Shown one piece after another: positions 25,112-33,741 of a stretch of 64,000 bases of DNA. Numbering within the stretch: the first letter of the stretch is position 1; every line of letters starts with the position of its first letter. This DNA comes from Kingella denitrificans ATCC 33394 (GTDB lineage: Bacteria > Pseudomonadota > Gammaproteobacteria > Burkholderiales > Neisseriaceae). The position numbers and the translations under genes are program-made. The notes under the pieces are model-generated. The model ran no database searches and had not been told where the DNA came from. It worked only from the letters and a program-made list of their open reading frames with translations. The stretch covers positions 2,142,991 through 2,206,990 of the forward strand of contig NZ_GL870929.1 in NCBI RefSeq assembly GCF_000190695.1, given 5' to 3'.

Positions 25112-26785
25112 ATGGAAAATTTTGCCCAATTATTGGAAGAGTACTCTGCAACCCAGGAAATGAACCACGGCGAAGTGATTACTGCCGAAGTGGTGGACAT
25201 TACCGATAAATTCGTTATCGTCAACGCAGGTTTGAAATCAGAGTCTCTGATTGATATTGCAGAATTCAAAAACGCGCACGGCGACTTGGAAGTGAAAGTC
25301 GGCGATTTCGTAACCGTTACCATTGAATCTGTGGAAAACGGCTTCGGCGAAACCAAACTGTCGCGCGAAAAAGCCAAACGTGCCGCAGACTGGATCACAC
25401 TTGAAGAAGCCATGGAAGACGGCGTTATCCTGTCCGGCGTGATCAACGGCAAAGTCAAAGGCGGCCTGACCGTTATGATCAACAGCATCCGCGCGTTTCT
25501 GCCGGGTTCTTTGGTGGATGTCCGCCCAATCAAAGACACTTCGCACTTCGAAGGCAAAGAAGTCGAGTTCAAAGTGATCAAACTCGACCGCAAACGCAAC
25601 AATGTCGTGGTATCCCGCCGCGCCGTGCTGGAAGCCACATTGGGCGAAGAACGTAAAGCCCTGATGGAAAACCTGCAAGAAGGCACATTGGTGAAAGGTA
25701 TCGTGAAAAACATCACCGATTACGGTGCGTTTGTGGATTTGGGCGGTATCGACGGCCTGCTGCACATCACCGACTTGGCTTGGCGCCGTGTGAAACACCC
25801 AAGCGAAGTATTGGAAGTGGGTCAAGAAGTGGAAGCCAAAGTATTGCGTTTCGACCAAGACAAACAACGCGTGTCTCTGGGCTTGAAACAGCTGGGCGAA
25901 GACCCATGGGACGGTTTGGCCCGCCGCTATCCGCAAGGCCACCGCTTGTTCGGTAAAGTATCCAACCTGACTGATTACGGCGCATTTGTCGAAATCGAAC
26001 AAGGCATCGAAGGTTTGGTACACGTTTCCGAAATGGATTGGACCAACAAAAACGTACACCCAAGCAAAGTCGTTCAACTGGGCGACGAAGTGGAAGTGAT
26101 GATTTTGGACATCGACGAAGACAAACGCCGCATCAGCTTGGGCATGAAACAATGCCAGCCTAACCCATGGCAAGATTTTGAAGCCAACTTCAAAAAAGGC
26201 GACAAAATCAAAGGCGCGGTTAAATCCATTACCGATTTCGGCGTGTTTGTCGGCCTGCCCGGCAATATCGACGGCTTGGTGCACCTGTCTGACCTGTCTT
26301 GGACCGAAAGCGGCGAAGAAGCTGTCCGCAAATACAAAAAAGGCGAAGAAGTGGAAGCCGTTGTATTGGCCATCGACGTGGAAAAAGAGCGCATCTCTTT
26401 GGGCATCAAACAACTGGAAGGCGATCCGTTCAACAACTACCTGTCTGTAAATGACAAAGGCGCGTTGGTGAAAGGTTCTGTGAAATCCGTTGAAGCCAAA
26501 GGTGCCGTGATTGCATTGGGCGACGAAGTGGAAGGTTACCTGCCTGCTTCCGAATTTGATAGCGAGCGCGTTGAAGATTTGACCACCAAACTGAAAGAAG
26601 GCGACGAAGTTGAAGCCATCATCACGAACGTGGACCGCAAAAACCGCAGCATCAAATTGTCTGTTAAAGCCAAAGATGCGAAAGCGAACGATGAAGCCCT
26701 GAAAGCCGCACAATCTGCCGCTCCTGCCAACGCAGGCACAACCAGCTTGGGCGACTTGCTGAAAGCATCTTTGAACAAAAACTAA
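25112..26785 (+). CDS. rpsA: 30S ribosomal protein S1
   Basis: 557 aa, six S1 RNA-binding domains. Domain repeats are visible as GEVITAEVVDITDKFVIVNAG, KGIVKNITDYGAFVDLGGIDG, FGKVSNLTDYGAFVEIEQGI, KGAVKSITDFGVFVGLPGNI and KGSVKSVEAKGAVIALGDEV. S1 delivers mRNA to the 30S subunit. I chose the ATG at 25112 because homology starts at MENFAQLLEE; an in-frame ATG at 25094 (MKANPNMENF) is a real alternative and neither has a strong ribosome site, as usual for S1. The ending TTSLGDLLKASLNKN is typical of Neisseriaceae. No DUS is present in this long gene. Confidence 0.96.
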   Translation: MENFAQLLEEYSATQEMNHGEVITAEVVDITDKFVIVNAGLKSESLIDIAEFKNAHGDLEVKVGDFVTVTIESVENGFGETKLSREKAKRAADWITLEEAMEDGVILSGVINGKVKGGLTVMINSIRAFLPGSLVDVRPIKDTSHFEGKEVEFKVIKLDRKRNNVVVSRRAVLEATLGEERKALMENLQEGTLVKGIVKNITDYGAFVDLGGIDGLLHITDLAWRRVKHPSEVLEVGQEVEAKVLRFDQDKQRVSLGLKQLGEDPWDGLARRYPQGHRLFGKVSNLTDYGAFVEIEQGIEGLVHVSEMDWTNKNVHPSKVVQLGDEVEVMILDIDEDKRRISLGMKQCQPNPWQDFEANFKKGDKIKGAVKSITDFGVFVGLPGNIDGLVHLSDLSWTESGEEAVRKYKKGEEVEAVVLAIDVEKERISLGIKQLEGDPFNNYLSVNDKGALVKGSVKSVEAKGAVIALGDEVEGYLPASEFDSERVEDLTTKLKEGDEVEAIITNVDRKNRSIKLSVKAKDAKANDEALKAAQSAAPANAGTTSLGDLLKASLNKN

Positions 26786-26794
26786 GGTATTGCT

Positions 26795-27094
26795 ATGACC
26801 AAATCGGAACTCATGGCCCGCTTGGCCGAGGTGTTTGCCGAAAAACACAGCGATAGCGCATTGCAGGCCAAAGATGTCGAATACAGCGTGAAAGTTTTGG
26901 TAGATACCATGACGCGCGCTTTGGCAAAAGGCCAGCGCATTGAAATCCGCGGTTTTGGCAGTTTTGATTTGAACGAGCGTCCCGCACGCACGGGCCGTAA
27001 CCCCAAAACGGGCGAGCGCGTTCAAGTTCCTGCTAAAAAAGTACCGCATTTCAAGCCCGGCAAAGAGCTGCGCGAACGTGTTGATAACGTTTAA
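26795..27094 (+). CDS. ihfB: Integration host factor subunit beta
   Basis: 99 aa HU/IHF-fold protein. MTKSELMARLAEVFAEKHS is followed by IEIRGFGSFDLNERPARTGRNPKTGERVQVPAKKVPHFKPGKELRERV, with the DNA-intercalating Pro in RNPKTG. The RNPKTGE arm and downstream position after rpsA identify the beta subunit. It bends DNA as a heterodimer with IhfA (not in the window). AAGGT lies eight bases before the ATG. Ended by a strong non-DUS terminator. Confidence 0.96.
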   Translation: MTKSELMARLAEVFAEKHSDSALQAKDVEYSVKVLVDTMTRALAKGQRIEIRGFGSFDLNERPARTGRNPKTGERVQVPAKKVPHFKPGKELRERVDNV

Positions 27095-27117
27095 ACAGCC
27101 AATGCTTTAATAGGAAG

Positions 27118-27156
27118 AACCGCACTTTTCGATGAAGGGAAGTGCGGTTTTGTTTT
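27118..27156 (+). terminator. Intrinsic terminator of rpsA-ihfB
   Basis: AACCGCACTT at 27118-27127 pairs with AAGTGCGGTT at 27140-27149, followed by TTGTTTT. It is not DUS-derived. Confidence 0.85.
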
Positions 27157-27172
27157 GGCATCGGCATTCAGA

Positions 27173-27214
27173 AAAGCAGCCTGCATGTTGATATTCATGT
27201 GCAGGCTGCTTTTT
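27173..27214. terminator. Inverted DUS pair between ihfB and acpS
   Basis: AAGCAGCCTGCA at 27174-27185 and TGCAGGCTGCTT at 27200-27211 followed by T3. It serves the leftward pdxJ-acpS pair and backs up the ihfB terminator. Confidence 0.75.
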
Positions 27215-27232
27215 AATGCTTTTAAATAGTGG

Positions 27233-27610
27233 TTACATTTCGGCTACGACAAAAGCCTGTATATATTCCGTTTCATCGCTCAGGCTCAAATGAAGGCGGC
27301 AGATGTGCCGTTGTTCCAGCCATGCCTGCAATTCGGGGGCGCAGGCAAATTCCGGCCGCCCCAAATCGTTATGCATGATGCTGATATGGCGCAGGCTCAC
27401 CGGTTCGCGGATACCGGTGCCCAAGGCTTTGGATAATGCTTCTTTGGCGGCAAAACGTTTGGCGATGAAGCGCACTTCGTCCAAGCAGCCTGCACATTGT
27501 TCCAGTTCTTGCGGGCTTAAAATGCGTCGTGCCAACGCGCTGCCGTATTTTTGGTGCAGCAGGGCAATCCGCGCAACCGCCACAATATCCGTGCCGATGC
27601 CGTAAATCAT
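27233..27610 (-). CDS. acpS: Holo-[acyl-carrier-protein] synthase
   Basis: 125 aa. MIYGIGTDIVAVARI holds the Mg-binding Asp8, and KRFAAKEALSKALGTGI the second metal ligand Glu. It transfers 4'-phosphopantetheine from CoA to acyl carrier protein. The ATG overlaps the pdxJ stop as ATGA, giving the usual pdxJ-acpS pair. A DUS encodes CAGCLDE in the middle of the chain, between two conserved motifs. Confidence 0.95.
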   Translation of the reverse strand: MIYGIGTDIVAVARIALLHQKYGSALARRILSPQELEQCAGCLDEVRFIAKRFAAKEALSKALGTGIREPVSLRHISIMHNDLGRPEFACAPELQAWLEQRHICRLHLSLSDETEYIQAFVVAEM

Positions 27611-28341
27611 GCGGCTAATCCGTTGCGCGCCCGATACATCACTTCTTTCATTTGCGCGATGGCTTTCGGCAGCCCCAAGAACACCGCCTGCGCGATGAGC
27701 GAATGCCCAATGTTCAGCTCCGCAATTTCGGGAATTTGGGCGATGGGCGCAACGTTGTGAATGGTCAGGCCGTGCCCAGCGTTTACGGTCATGCCCAGTT
27801 GCGCGGCAAATTGCGCCGCTTCGCGGATACGCTGCAATTCATTCCGGCACTGTTCCGGCGTTGCGGCATCGGCATACGCACCGGTGTGCAGTTCCACCAC
27901 GCGCGCGCCCATATCGAATGCCTTTTGAATCTGCGGTTTATCCGGCGCAATAAAAATGGAGACGCGAATCGAGGCAGCCTGCAATTCGTAAATATAATGG
28001 CGCACCTTGCCCGCCTGCCCAATCACATCCAAGCCGCCTTCAGTCGTGACTTCGGCGCGCTTTTCCGGCACGATGCACACATCTTCCGGACGGATACGCA
28101 GCGCGTGCGCCAGCATTTCCTCCGTCATCGCCATTTCCAGGTTCATGCGCGTGCGGATGGCCTGTTTAATCAGCGCCACATCGTCATCCTTGATATGGCG
28201 GCGGTCTTCGCGCAAATGAAGGGTAATCAAATCCGCGCCGTACGTTTCCGCAATCAAAGCGGCTTCCAGCGGGCTGGGGTAGGAAACGCCACGCGCATTG
28301 CGCAAAGTGGCAACATGGTCGATATTAACGCCGAGCAGCAT
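27607..28341 (-). CDS. pdxJ: Pyridoxine 5'-phosphate synthase
   Basis: 244 aa TIM barrel. MLLGVNIDHVATLRNARGVSYPSP is the diagnostic start; LREDRRHIKDDDV, the active-site Glu in KRAEVTTEGGLDV, VELHTGAYA and NAGHGLTIHNV follow. It condenses 3-amino-acetone phosphate and deoxyxylulose phosphate in vitamin B6 synthesis. ATG at 28339-28341; the frame is open far upstream without coding character. A DUS encodes LQAAS. Confidence 0.96.
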   Translation of the reverse strand: MLLGVNIDHVATLRNARGVSYPSPLEAALIAETYGADLITLHLREDRRHIKDDDVALIKQAIRTRMNLEMAMTEEMLAHALRIRPEDVCIVPEKRAEVTTEGGLDVIGQAGKVRHYIYELQAASIRVSIFIAPDKPQIQKAFDMGARVVELHTGAYADAATPEQCRNELQRIREAAQFAAQLGMTVNAGHGLTIHNVAPIAQIPEIAELNIGHSLIAQAVFLGLPKAIAQMKEVMYRARNGLAA

Positions 28342-28481
28342 AAGGTTCGCCTTGTAATGAAATAATGAATGTTCGAACGGCGGATTATAGCGAATTCGCG
28401 CGGCTTTCACTATGGCAACGGAAAAATGGGGATAACTGGCATGGAATTGATTTGTATCAATACGCATTCGAGAGATTACTT

Positions 28482-28597
28482 TATAATCCAGCCATCGAAT
28501 AAGCAGCCTGCACGGTTTCTCCATGTAGTTGTTTGTTTAGATTTTCCTCTTGATGTGTGTGTGTTTTGGTGTGGATTGGATTCCACACCATTTTTTT
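28482..28597 (+). ncRNA. Candidate small RNA with own terminator
   Basis: A TATAAT at 28482-28487 and a strong intrinsic terminator (TGGTGTGGA 28567-28575, TCCACACCA 28582-28590, then T7) bracket about 105 bases with no reading frame on this strand. Because the nearest upstream gene points away, the terminator has no other client. A pyrimidine-rich stretch TTTTCCTCTT is complementary to Shine-Dalgarno sequences, as in base-pairing sRNAs. No good -35 box is seen. Not recognised as a known sRNA. Confidence 0.4.
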
Positions 28598-28709
28598 GCG
28601 CCCGAAGAATAAAGTGCAGGCTGCTTTTGCCAACTATCGGGGGCTTGCGAGGCACGGATATGCTTTGTCGGGCAATTTATGTGTGTATAGAATGCAACGC
28701 ACCATCTTT

Positions 28710-28760
28710 GAAAGCAGCCTGCACTTTTAATCCGTATGGAAAAGTGCAGGCTGCTTTTTT
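28710..28760. terminator. Inverted DUS pair upstream of CPA2 antiporter
   Basis: AAGCAGCCTGCA at 28711-28722 and TGCAGGCTGCTT at 28745-28756 followed by T6, with extra AAAGTG/CACTTTT pairing. No protein gene ends here. Confidence 0.65.
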
Positions 28761-28915
28761 CAAAAGAAAATATGGCAGAATCGTTCATAAAACAGCAGGA
28801 AAGATAGTATGGAATCGGCATCGATCTGGTGGAAAATACTAGGATAACAGTATGATTTATGATATAATTCCCAAAATTTAAACCTTATATAAACCACCGC
28901 TGCCAAAGAAACGCC

Positions 28916-30811
28916 ATGACCACGATTTTACTTGCCGCATTTACCTATCTCGCATTTGCAGTTGCCGCTGTGTTGCTGTCCCAAAAATTAGGTTTGGGTT
29001 CCGTCTTGGGTTATTTGATGGCGGGCATCATGATTGGCCCGATGCTGGGATTGGTAGGCAAGGAAACCGAGTCGATTCAGCATATTGCCGAATTCGGCGT
29101 GGTGATGATGTTGTTTTTGGTCGGTTTGGAACTCGCGCCGAAAATGCTGTGGCAGCTGCGCCATAAACTTTTGGGGCTGGGCGGGTTGCAGGTCGGCCTG
29201 TCTTTGGCAGCCGTGGCGGGTATTGCTTATGCGCTGGGCTATTCGTGGCAGGTTGGCGTCGCCGTTGGCTGTATTCTGGCCTTGTCGTCCACCGCCATCG
29301 TGCTGCAAACATTCAACGAAAAACAATTATTGTCCACGCAGGGCGGCCAGGCAGGTTTTGCCGTATTGCTGTTTCAAGACGTTGCCGCCATTCCCATGCT
29401 GGCCTTGCTGCCTTTGCTGGCCACGTCGCCCCATGCCAAAAATGCAGCCGCTGCCGGTCATGCCGGTATCGATTTGCTTGAGCATCAGCCCGGTTGGGTG
29501 GTGGCGCTGGTCAGCGTTGCCGCCATTGCCGTGATTATCGTGGCGGTGCGCTATATTGTGCCCTTGGTGTTCCGCTTCATCAGCAAGCACCATGTGCATG
29601 AAATGTTTATGGTGTTTACGCTGGCATTGGTGGTCGGCATTGCCACGCTCATGTCGCTGGTGGGCTTGTCGCCTGCCTTGGGCGCGTTCATTGCCGGCGT
29701 CGCATTGGCCAACAGCAATTACCGTCACGAAATGGAAAGCCATTTGGAGCCGTTCAAGGGTTTGTTTTTGGGACTGTTTTTTATCACAGTGGGCGCAGGC
29801 ATGAATTTCACCCTGCTGAAGAACCAGTTTTTCCCCATCATCGGTATGACGCTGGGCTTGCTGTTGGTAAAAGGCGTGATTCTGTGGTGCTTGGGCAAAC
29901 TGTTCCGCCTGCCGCCGTTGGCTGCAAAACTGTTCGGCTTGAGCTTGGCACAGGCGGGCGAATTCGGTTTCGTGCTGCTGTCCATCGCGAAACAAAACCA
30001 CGTTTTGCCGAAGGCGGTAAATGACCGTATCAGCCTGGTGGTGGCGTTGTCGATGGTGCTGACGCCGCTGCTGTTTATCCTGTATGACAAGGTGTTTGTG
30101 CCGCGTTCCATTGTGGCGGAAAACGAAGAGCGCGAGCAAGACCAGATTCATGAAGAAAATCCTGTTATTGTGTTGGGACACGGGCGCTTCGGCCAGCACA
30201 TCAACAGCATGCTGACATCTTGCGGCTATCACACCACGGTAATTGACAACCACGCCGAAATGGTGGAAGGCTTGGCCAAAATCGGCATTAAAACGTATTA
30301 CGGCGATGCTTCGCGTCCCGAATTGCTGGGCAGCATCGGTTTGGGGCGTGCAAAACTGTTGGTGGTTACGCTGGGTGATAAAAAGAAAAGCACGGAAATT
30401 GTGGAATATGTGCGCCGCCATTATCCCAAGCTGCCGATTATGGCGCGTGCGTATGACCGTATGCATGCTTATGATTTGCATCATGCGGGCGCGAATTATG
30501 TCATCCGCGAGATAGTGGATTCGGCCATGCGCGGCGGACGGATTGCGCTGGAAAAAATGGGTTTGTCGCCCGAACAGGCGCGCGAATTGAGCAAGTTTTA
30601 TGCGGCGCGCGACCGCTATCTGTCCGACCGCGTGGCGGATGTGTACGACCCGAATATCCCGCTGTTTGCCAATGAAAAAATGATTGAAGTATTCAAAGAA
30701 ACGGATACGGAAACCAAAAATATGCTGCAAGCGTTGCTGCGCGGCGAAAAAGTGGAATGGGAAGAAGAGCATGAGAACGAACTGACTCGCATGAAGCAGG
30801 GGATTTCGTAA
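28916..30811 (+). CDS. KefB/KefC-like monovalent cation:proton antiporter (CPA2)
   Basis: 631 aa. About 12 membrane helices occupy residues 1-390 (LGLGSVLGYLMAGIMIGP, ALSSTAIVLQTFNEKQ), followed by an RCK/TrkA-N domain starting NPVIVLGHGRFGQHINSML with the GxGxxG NAD site, and a cytoplasmic tail. The architecture is that of K+ efflux antiporters; KefB/C are gated by glutathione adducts and act in electrophile defence. No KefF/KefG-type ancillary gene is adjacent, so true Kef function is unproven. Confidence 0.9.
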   Translation: MTTILLAAFTYLAFAVAAVLLSQKLGLGSVLGYLMAGIMIGPMLGLVGKETESIQHIAEFGVVMMLFLVGLELAPKMLWQLRHKLLGLGGLQVGLSLAAVAGIAYALGYSWQVGVAVGCILALSSTAIVLQTFNEKQLLSTQGGQAGFAVLLFQDVAAIPMLALLPLLATSPHAKNAAAAGHAGIDLLEHQPGWVVALVSVAAIAVIIVAVRYIVPLVFRFISKHHVHEMFMVFTLALVVGIATLMSLVGLSPALGAFIAGVALANSNYRHEMESHLEPFKGLFLGLFFITVGAGMNFTLLKNQFFPIIGMTLGLLLVKGVILWCLGKLFRLPPLAAKLFGLSLAQAGEFGFVLLSIAKQNHVLPKAVNDRISLVVALSMVLTPLLFILYDKVFVPRSIVAENEEREQDQIHEENPVIVLGHGRFGQHINSMLTSCGYHTTVIDNHAEMVEGLAKIGIKTYYGDASRPELLGSIGLGRAKLLVVTLGDKKKSTEIVEYVRRHYPKLPIMARAYDRMHAYDLHHAGANYVIREIVDSAMRGGRIALEKMGLSPEQARELSKFYAARDRYLSDRVADVYDPNIPLFANEKMIEVFKETDTETKNMLQALLRGEKVEWEEEHENELTRMKQGIS

Positions 30812-30873
30812 ATATCACGGGGTGCAGGCTGCTTTTCGAAGGCAGCCTTTCCCACAGAATAAGGAATGTGAAA

Positions 30874-31599
30874 ATGAACCAAGCCTCGTTAAAAGAAAAA
30901 GTCTTGCTCGTTACAGGTGCATCGCAGGGATTGGGTGCGGAAGTGGCCAAAGCCTGTGCGGCGGCCGGTGCCACCGTGGTGTTGTTGGCGCGCAGCCAGA
31001 AGAAGCTGGAAGCCGTGTATGACGAGATTGTGTCGGCCGGCGGCCCGGAACCTTATGCCATCGTGTTTGACATGATGCCGGCGCAGGAAAAAGAATTCGA
31101 GCAGTTGGCGCAGACAGTGGCCGCCGCCACCGAAGGCCGTTTGGACGGCATCATCCATTGCGCCAGCTATTTTTATGCGTTGTCGCCGCTGGATTTCCAA
31201 ACGGTCGGCGAATGGGTGAACCAATACCGCATCAACACCGTGGCGCCGATGGCTTTGACGCGCGCCATGCTGCCCATGCTGAAAGCGTCGCCCGATGCTT
31301 CGGTGATTTTTGTCGGCGAGAGCCACGGCGAAAAACCGCAGGCATATTGGGGCGGATTCGGTGCATCGAAAGCCGCGTTGAATTATCTGTGCCGCGTGGC
31401 GGCCGACGAATGGGAGCGCTTCGAGCATCTGCGCGCCAATGTGCTGGTGCCCGGTTCCATCAATTCGCCGCAGCGCATCAAAACCCATCCGGGCGAAGCG
31501 GCCGAGGAGCGTAAAAACATGAGCGACATCACGCCGCAATTCGTGTGGTGGGTCAGCGCGGAAAGCCGCGGCCGTTCGGGCGAAATCGTGTATTTATAA
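30874..31599 (+). CDS. SDR-family oxidoreductase with Phe replacing catalytic Tyr
   Basis: 241 aa. The N-terminal VLLVTGASQGLGAEVAKACAAAGA is the TGxxxGxG cofactor motif and the protein resembles YciK-type short-chain dehydrogenases (IHCASYFYALSPLDFQTVGEW, NVLVPGSINSPQR). At the active site the order Ser-12-Tyr-x3-Lys reads GES...GGFGASK: the codon TTC gives Phe where Tyr is required. The protein may be inactive as a dehydrogenase or be a binding/regulatory protein. ATG at 30874 has AAGGA eight bases upstream; a GTG six bases earlier is less likely. Confidence 0.85.
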   Translation: MNQASLKEKVLLVTGASQGLGAEVAKACAAAGATVVLLARSQKKLEAVYDEIVSAGGPEPYAIVFDMMPAQEKEFEQLAQTVAAATEGRLDGIIHCASYFYALSPLDFQTVGEWVNQYRINTVAPMALTRAMLPMLKASPDASVIFVGESHGEKPQAYWGGFGASKAALNYLCRVAADEWERFEHLRANVLVPGSINSPQRIKTHPGEAAEERKNMSDITPQFVWWVSAESRGRSGEIVYL

Positions 31600-31613
31600 T
31601 TTGTTCGACCTAA

Positions 31614-32168
31614 TCAGGGCAATGTGGGACATTCTCTCCATTGCCCTAATTCTATGCCCAAATCAAACAGGTTCACCCTGCCGATGCCGACCCGAATCAG
31701 CCGCAGGCAGGGATAACCCGCTTTGGCCGTCATCCGCCGCACCTGGCGGTTTTTCCCTTCGCAGATTTGAATTTGCAGCCAGAAATCCGGCACGCTTTTG
31801 CGCACACGGATGGGCGGGTCGCGCTGCCAGATTCGGGCGGTTTCGTGTTCGTCCAGCAGGCGGATGCGTGCAGGCTGCGCAACGAAATCGCCCAAATCCA
31901 AAGGCCGCTGCAACAACGCCAGCCGTTCGTCGTCGGGACTGCCTTCCAGTTGCGCCCAGTAGGTTTTGGTCAATTTGAAACGCGGATTGGCAATACGCGC
32001 CTGCTGCCGCCCGTCGTCGGTGAGCAGCAGCAGGCCTTCGCTGTCGGTGTCCAGCCGGCCGGCGGGGTAAACGTTGGGCACGGGCACGAAGTCTTTGAGC
32101 GAACGGTGTTTTTCGTGCGGGCTGAATTGGCAAATCACGCCATAAGGTTTGTTGAGGGCGATTAACAT
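31614..32168 (-). CDS. rluE: 23S rRNA pseudouridine synthase RluE
   Basis: 184 aa, no S4 domain. MLIALNKPYGVICQFSP begins the catalytic domain directly, the catalytic Asp lies in PAGRLDTDSEGLLLLTDDG, and CEGKNRQVRRMTAKAGYPCLRLIRV is the RNA-binding motif. The absence of S4 and short length distinguish RluE (U2457 of 23S rRNA) from RsuA, which is separately encoded at 13136-13822. Convergent with the SDR gene; only 14 bases separate the two stops. Confidence 0.9.
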   Translation of the reverse strand: MLIALNKPYGVICQFSPHEKHRSLKDFVPVPNVYPAGRLDTDSEGLLLLTDDGRQQARIANPRFKLTKTYWAQLEGSPDDERLALLQRPLDLGDFVAQPARIRLLDEHETARIWQRDPPIRVRKSVPDFWLQIQICEGKNRQVRRMTAKAGYPCLRLIRVGIGRVNLFDLGIELGQWRECPTLP

Positions 32169-32234
32169 GTGCAGGCTGCTTTCTGGGTTGATGAATGGTT
32201 TGTATTTTAGGATGAAACGGGTGCAGGCTGCTTT

Positions 32235-32783
32235 TTATCGGCACGCCAGCTTCGGGACTTGCGCCCAATCTTGGCCTTGCGCGTCTTTGGGCGACAGCAG
32301 CGGCGCGCCTTGCAACGGCCATGTTATGCCGACGTGCGGGTCGTCCCAGCGCAGTGTTTGCTCGGCGGACGGGTTGTGGTAGTCGGTGCAGCGGTACAGC
32401 AGCGTTGCCGGGCCGTCCAGCACATAAAAGCCGTGCGCGAAACCTTCGGGCAGCCAGAGTTGCCGCCCGTTTTCGGCCGATAGGATTTCCGCCGCCCATT
32501 GCCCGAAGGTGGGCGAATCCTGCCGCATGTCCACCGCCACGTCAAACACGCGGCCGGCGGTAACACGCACCAGTTTGCCCTGCGCGTTTTCGGTTTGGTA
32601 ATGCAGGCCGCGCAGCACGCCCTGATGCGACTGGCTGTGGTTTTCCTGCACGAACGCGCGCTCGGCAACGTGTTCGCAAAACCAGTCGTGGCGGAACGTT
32701 TCCATAAAAAAGCCGCGCGAATCGCGGAAGATGTGCGGGTCGATGCGTTTCACATCGGGCAGGCGGGTGGGGGAGGCGTTCAT
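32235..32783 (-). CDS. rfbC: dTDP-4-dehydrorhamnose 3,5-epimerase
   Basis: 182 aa cupin. FRDSRGFFMETFRHDWF, the catalytic His in GVLRGLHYQ, VFDVAVDMRQDSPTFGQW and LWLPEGFAHGFYVL are the RmlC motifs, with the active-site Tyr in LLYRCTDYHNPSAEQTLRWDD. It performs the third step of dTDP-L-rhamnose synthesis. Last gene of the rfbB-A-D-C set on the minus strand, 15 bases after rfbD. Confidence 0.96.
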   Translation of the reverse strand: MNASPTRLPDVKRIDPHIFRDSRGFFMETFRHDWFCEHVAERAFVQENHSQSHQGVLRGLHYQTENAQGKLVRVTAGRVFDVAVDMRQDSPTFGQWAAEILSAENGRQLWLPEGFAHGFYVLDGPATLLYRCTDYHNPSAEQTLRWDDPHVGITWPLQGAPLLSPKDAQGQDWAQVPKLACR

Positions 32784-32798
32784 TCGGCTTTGTTTCCG

Positions 32799-33671
32799 TT
32801 AATCAAAATAATCACTTAAATCGTGCAATGCCGCCCGCCAGTCGCTGGGGGCGATACCGAAAGCAGCCTGCACTTTGCGGCAGTCCAAGCGGGAATCGGC
32901 AGGGCGCTCGGCGGCGGACGGATAATCGCGGCTGGAAACGGGGCGCACTTCCGGCACGCGCGGCAGCAGCCCTTGCGCGGCAGCCTGCACCAAAACGGCA
33001 CGGGCAAACTCATCGCGCGACACCGCCGTATCTCCGGCAAAATGGTACACGCCCCAAGCGGCGTTGCCTTGCACGGACTGGTTTGCCATGTGCAACAAAG
33101 CTGCCGCCGCGTCGTCCGCATAAGTCGGGTTGCCGCGCTGGTCGTCCACCACGTTCAGCACAGGCTGCCGCCGACCCAGCTGCAGCAGGGTTTTGACGAA
33201 GTTGCCGCCGTGTTTGCCGAACACCCATGCGGTGCGGACAATCAGGTGGCGCGCGCAGGCAGCCTGCACCGCTTGTTCGCCGGCATATTTACTTTGCCCG
33301 TACACGTTCAGCGGCGAGGGCAGGTCGGTTTCGCGGTAAGGCGCGGCGCGATGGCCGCCAAAAACATAATCGGTGGAAATCTGCACCATCGCCGCCCCGA
33401 CGGTTTGCGCCGCCTGCGCCAAGTGCGCCGCGCCCGCTGCATTCACGGCAAATGCGGCTTCGGGTTCGCGTTCGGCATCGTCCACGGCGGTATAGGCGGC
33501 GGCATTGATGATAACATCGGGGCGGAAGGCGAGGGCAGCCTGCAACACGTCGTCGCGCCGCGTGATGTCCAGCGTGCGGCGGTCAGCGGCGAACACGTCG
33601 GCTTTGCCGTGCAGCAGGGCGGTCAGGCGGCGGCCGATTTGTCCGCCCGCGCCGGTAATCAGGTATTTCAT
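32799..33671 (-). CDS. rfbD: dTDP-4-dehydrorhamnose reductase
   Basis: 290 aa extended SDR. MKYLITGAGGQIGRRL is the NADPH site, with STDYVFGG and YGQSKYAGE giving the catalytic Thr-Tyr-Lys. It reduces dTDP-4-dehydro-L-rhamnose to dTDP-L-rhamnose. Several DUS copies lie within it, encoding VQAACA, VQAAAQG and KVQAAFGIAP. ATG at 33669-33671; an in-frame upstream extension to 33707 lacks homology. Confidence 0.95.
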   Translation of the reverse strand: MKYLITGAGGQIGRRLTALLHGKADVFAADRRTLDITRRDDVLQAALAFRPDVIINAAAYTAVDDAEREPEAAFAVNAAGAAHLAQAAQTVGAAMVQISTDYVFGGHRAAPYRETDLPSPLNVYGQSKYAGEQAVQAACARHLIVRTAWVFGKHGGNFVKTLLQLGRRQPVLNVVDDQRGNPTYADDAAAALLHMANQSVQGNAAWGVYHFAGDTAVSRDEFARAVLVQAAAQGLLPRVPEVRPVSSRDYPSAAERPADSRLDCRKVQAAFGIAPSDWRAALHDLSDYFD

Positions 33672-33741
33672 GGTGTGGTTTCCGTGGTGCGGCGGCAGGG
33701 CAGCCATCCGAATCCAAAAGCAGCCTGCACTTTCGCCGGCT

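Larger units (their letters stand above)
28342..28915. other. Long intergenic region with candidate sRNA and DUS copies
   Basis: 574 bases between divergent pdxJ and the CPA2 antiporter gene without a supported protein gene. Contents: DUS copies at 28501-28512 and 28615-28626, an inverted DUS pair at 28711-28756, an isolated promoter-like TATAAT and a strong hairpin plus T7 that together define a candidate small RNA, and an AT-rich stretch with TATAAT at 28863-28868 before the antiporter. Confidence 0.55.

Noticed and set aside
25238..27049. Long minus-strand open frame (about 600 codons) antisense to rpsA and ihfB
   Set aside because: It mirrors the codon bias of rpsA on the other strand, has no ribosome site and is rich in Phe/His/Gln, typical of antisense shadows.
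28369..28842. 157-codon plus-strand frame in the pdxJ/antiporter gap
   Set aside because: Contains DUS-encoded peptides (KAACTF, VQAAFF), no ribosome site, and overlaps the terminator hairpin; better read as non-coding with an sRNA candidate.
29327..30772. 481-codon minus-strand open frame opposite the CPA2 antiporter
   Set aside because: His/Gln/Arg-rich shadow of a membrane protein gene; no homology and no start signal.
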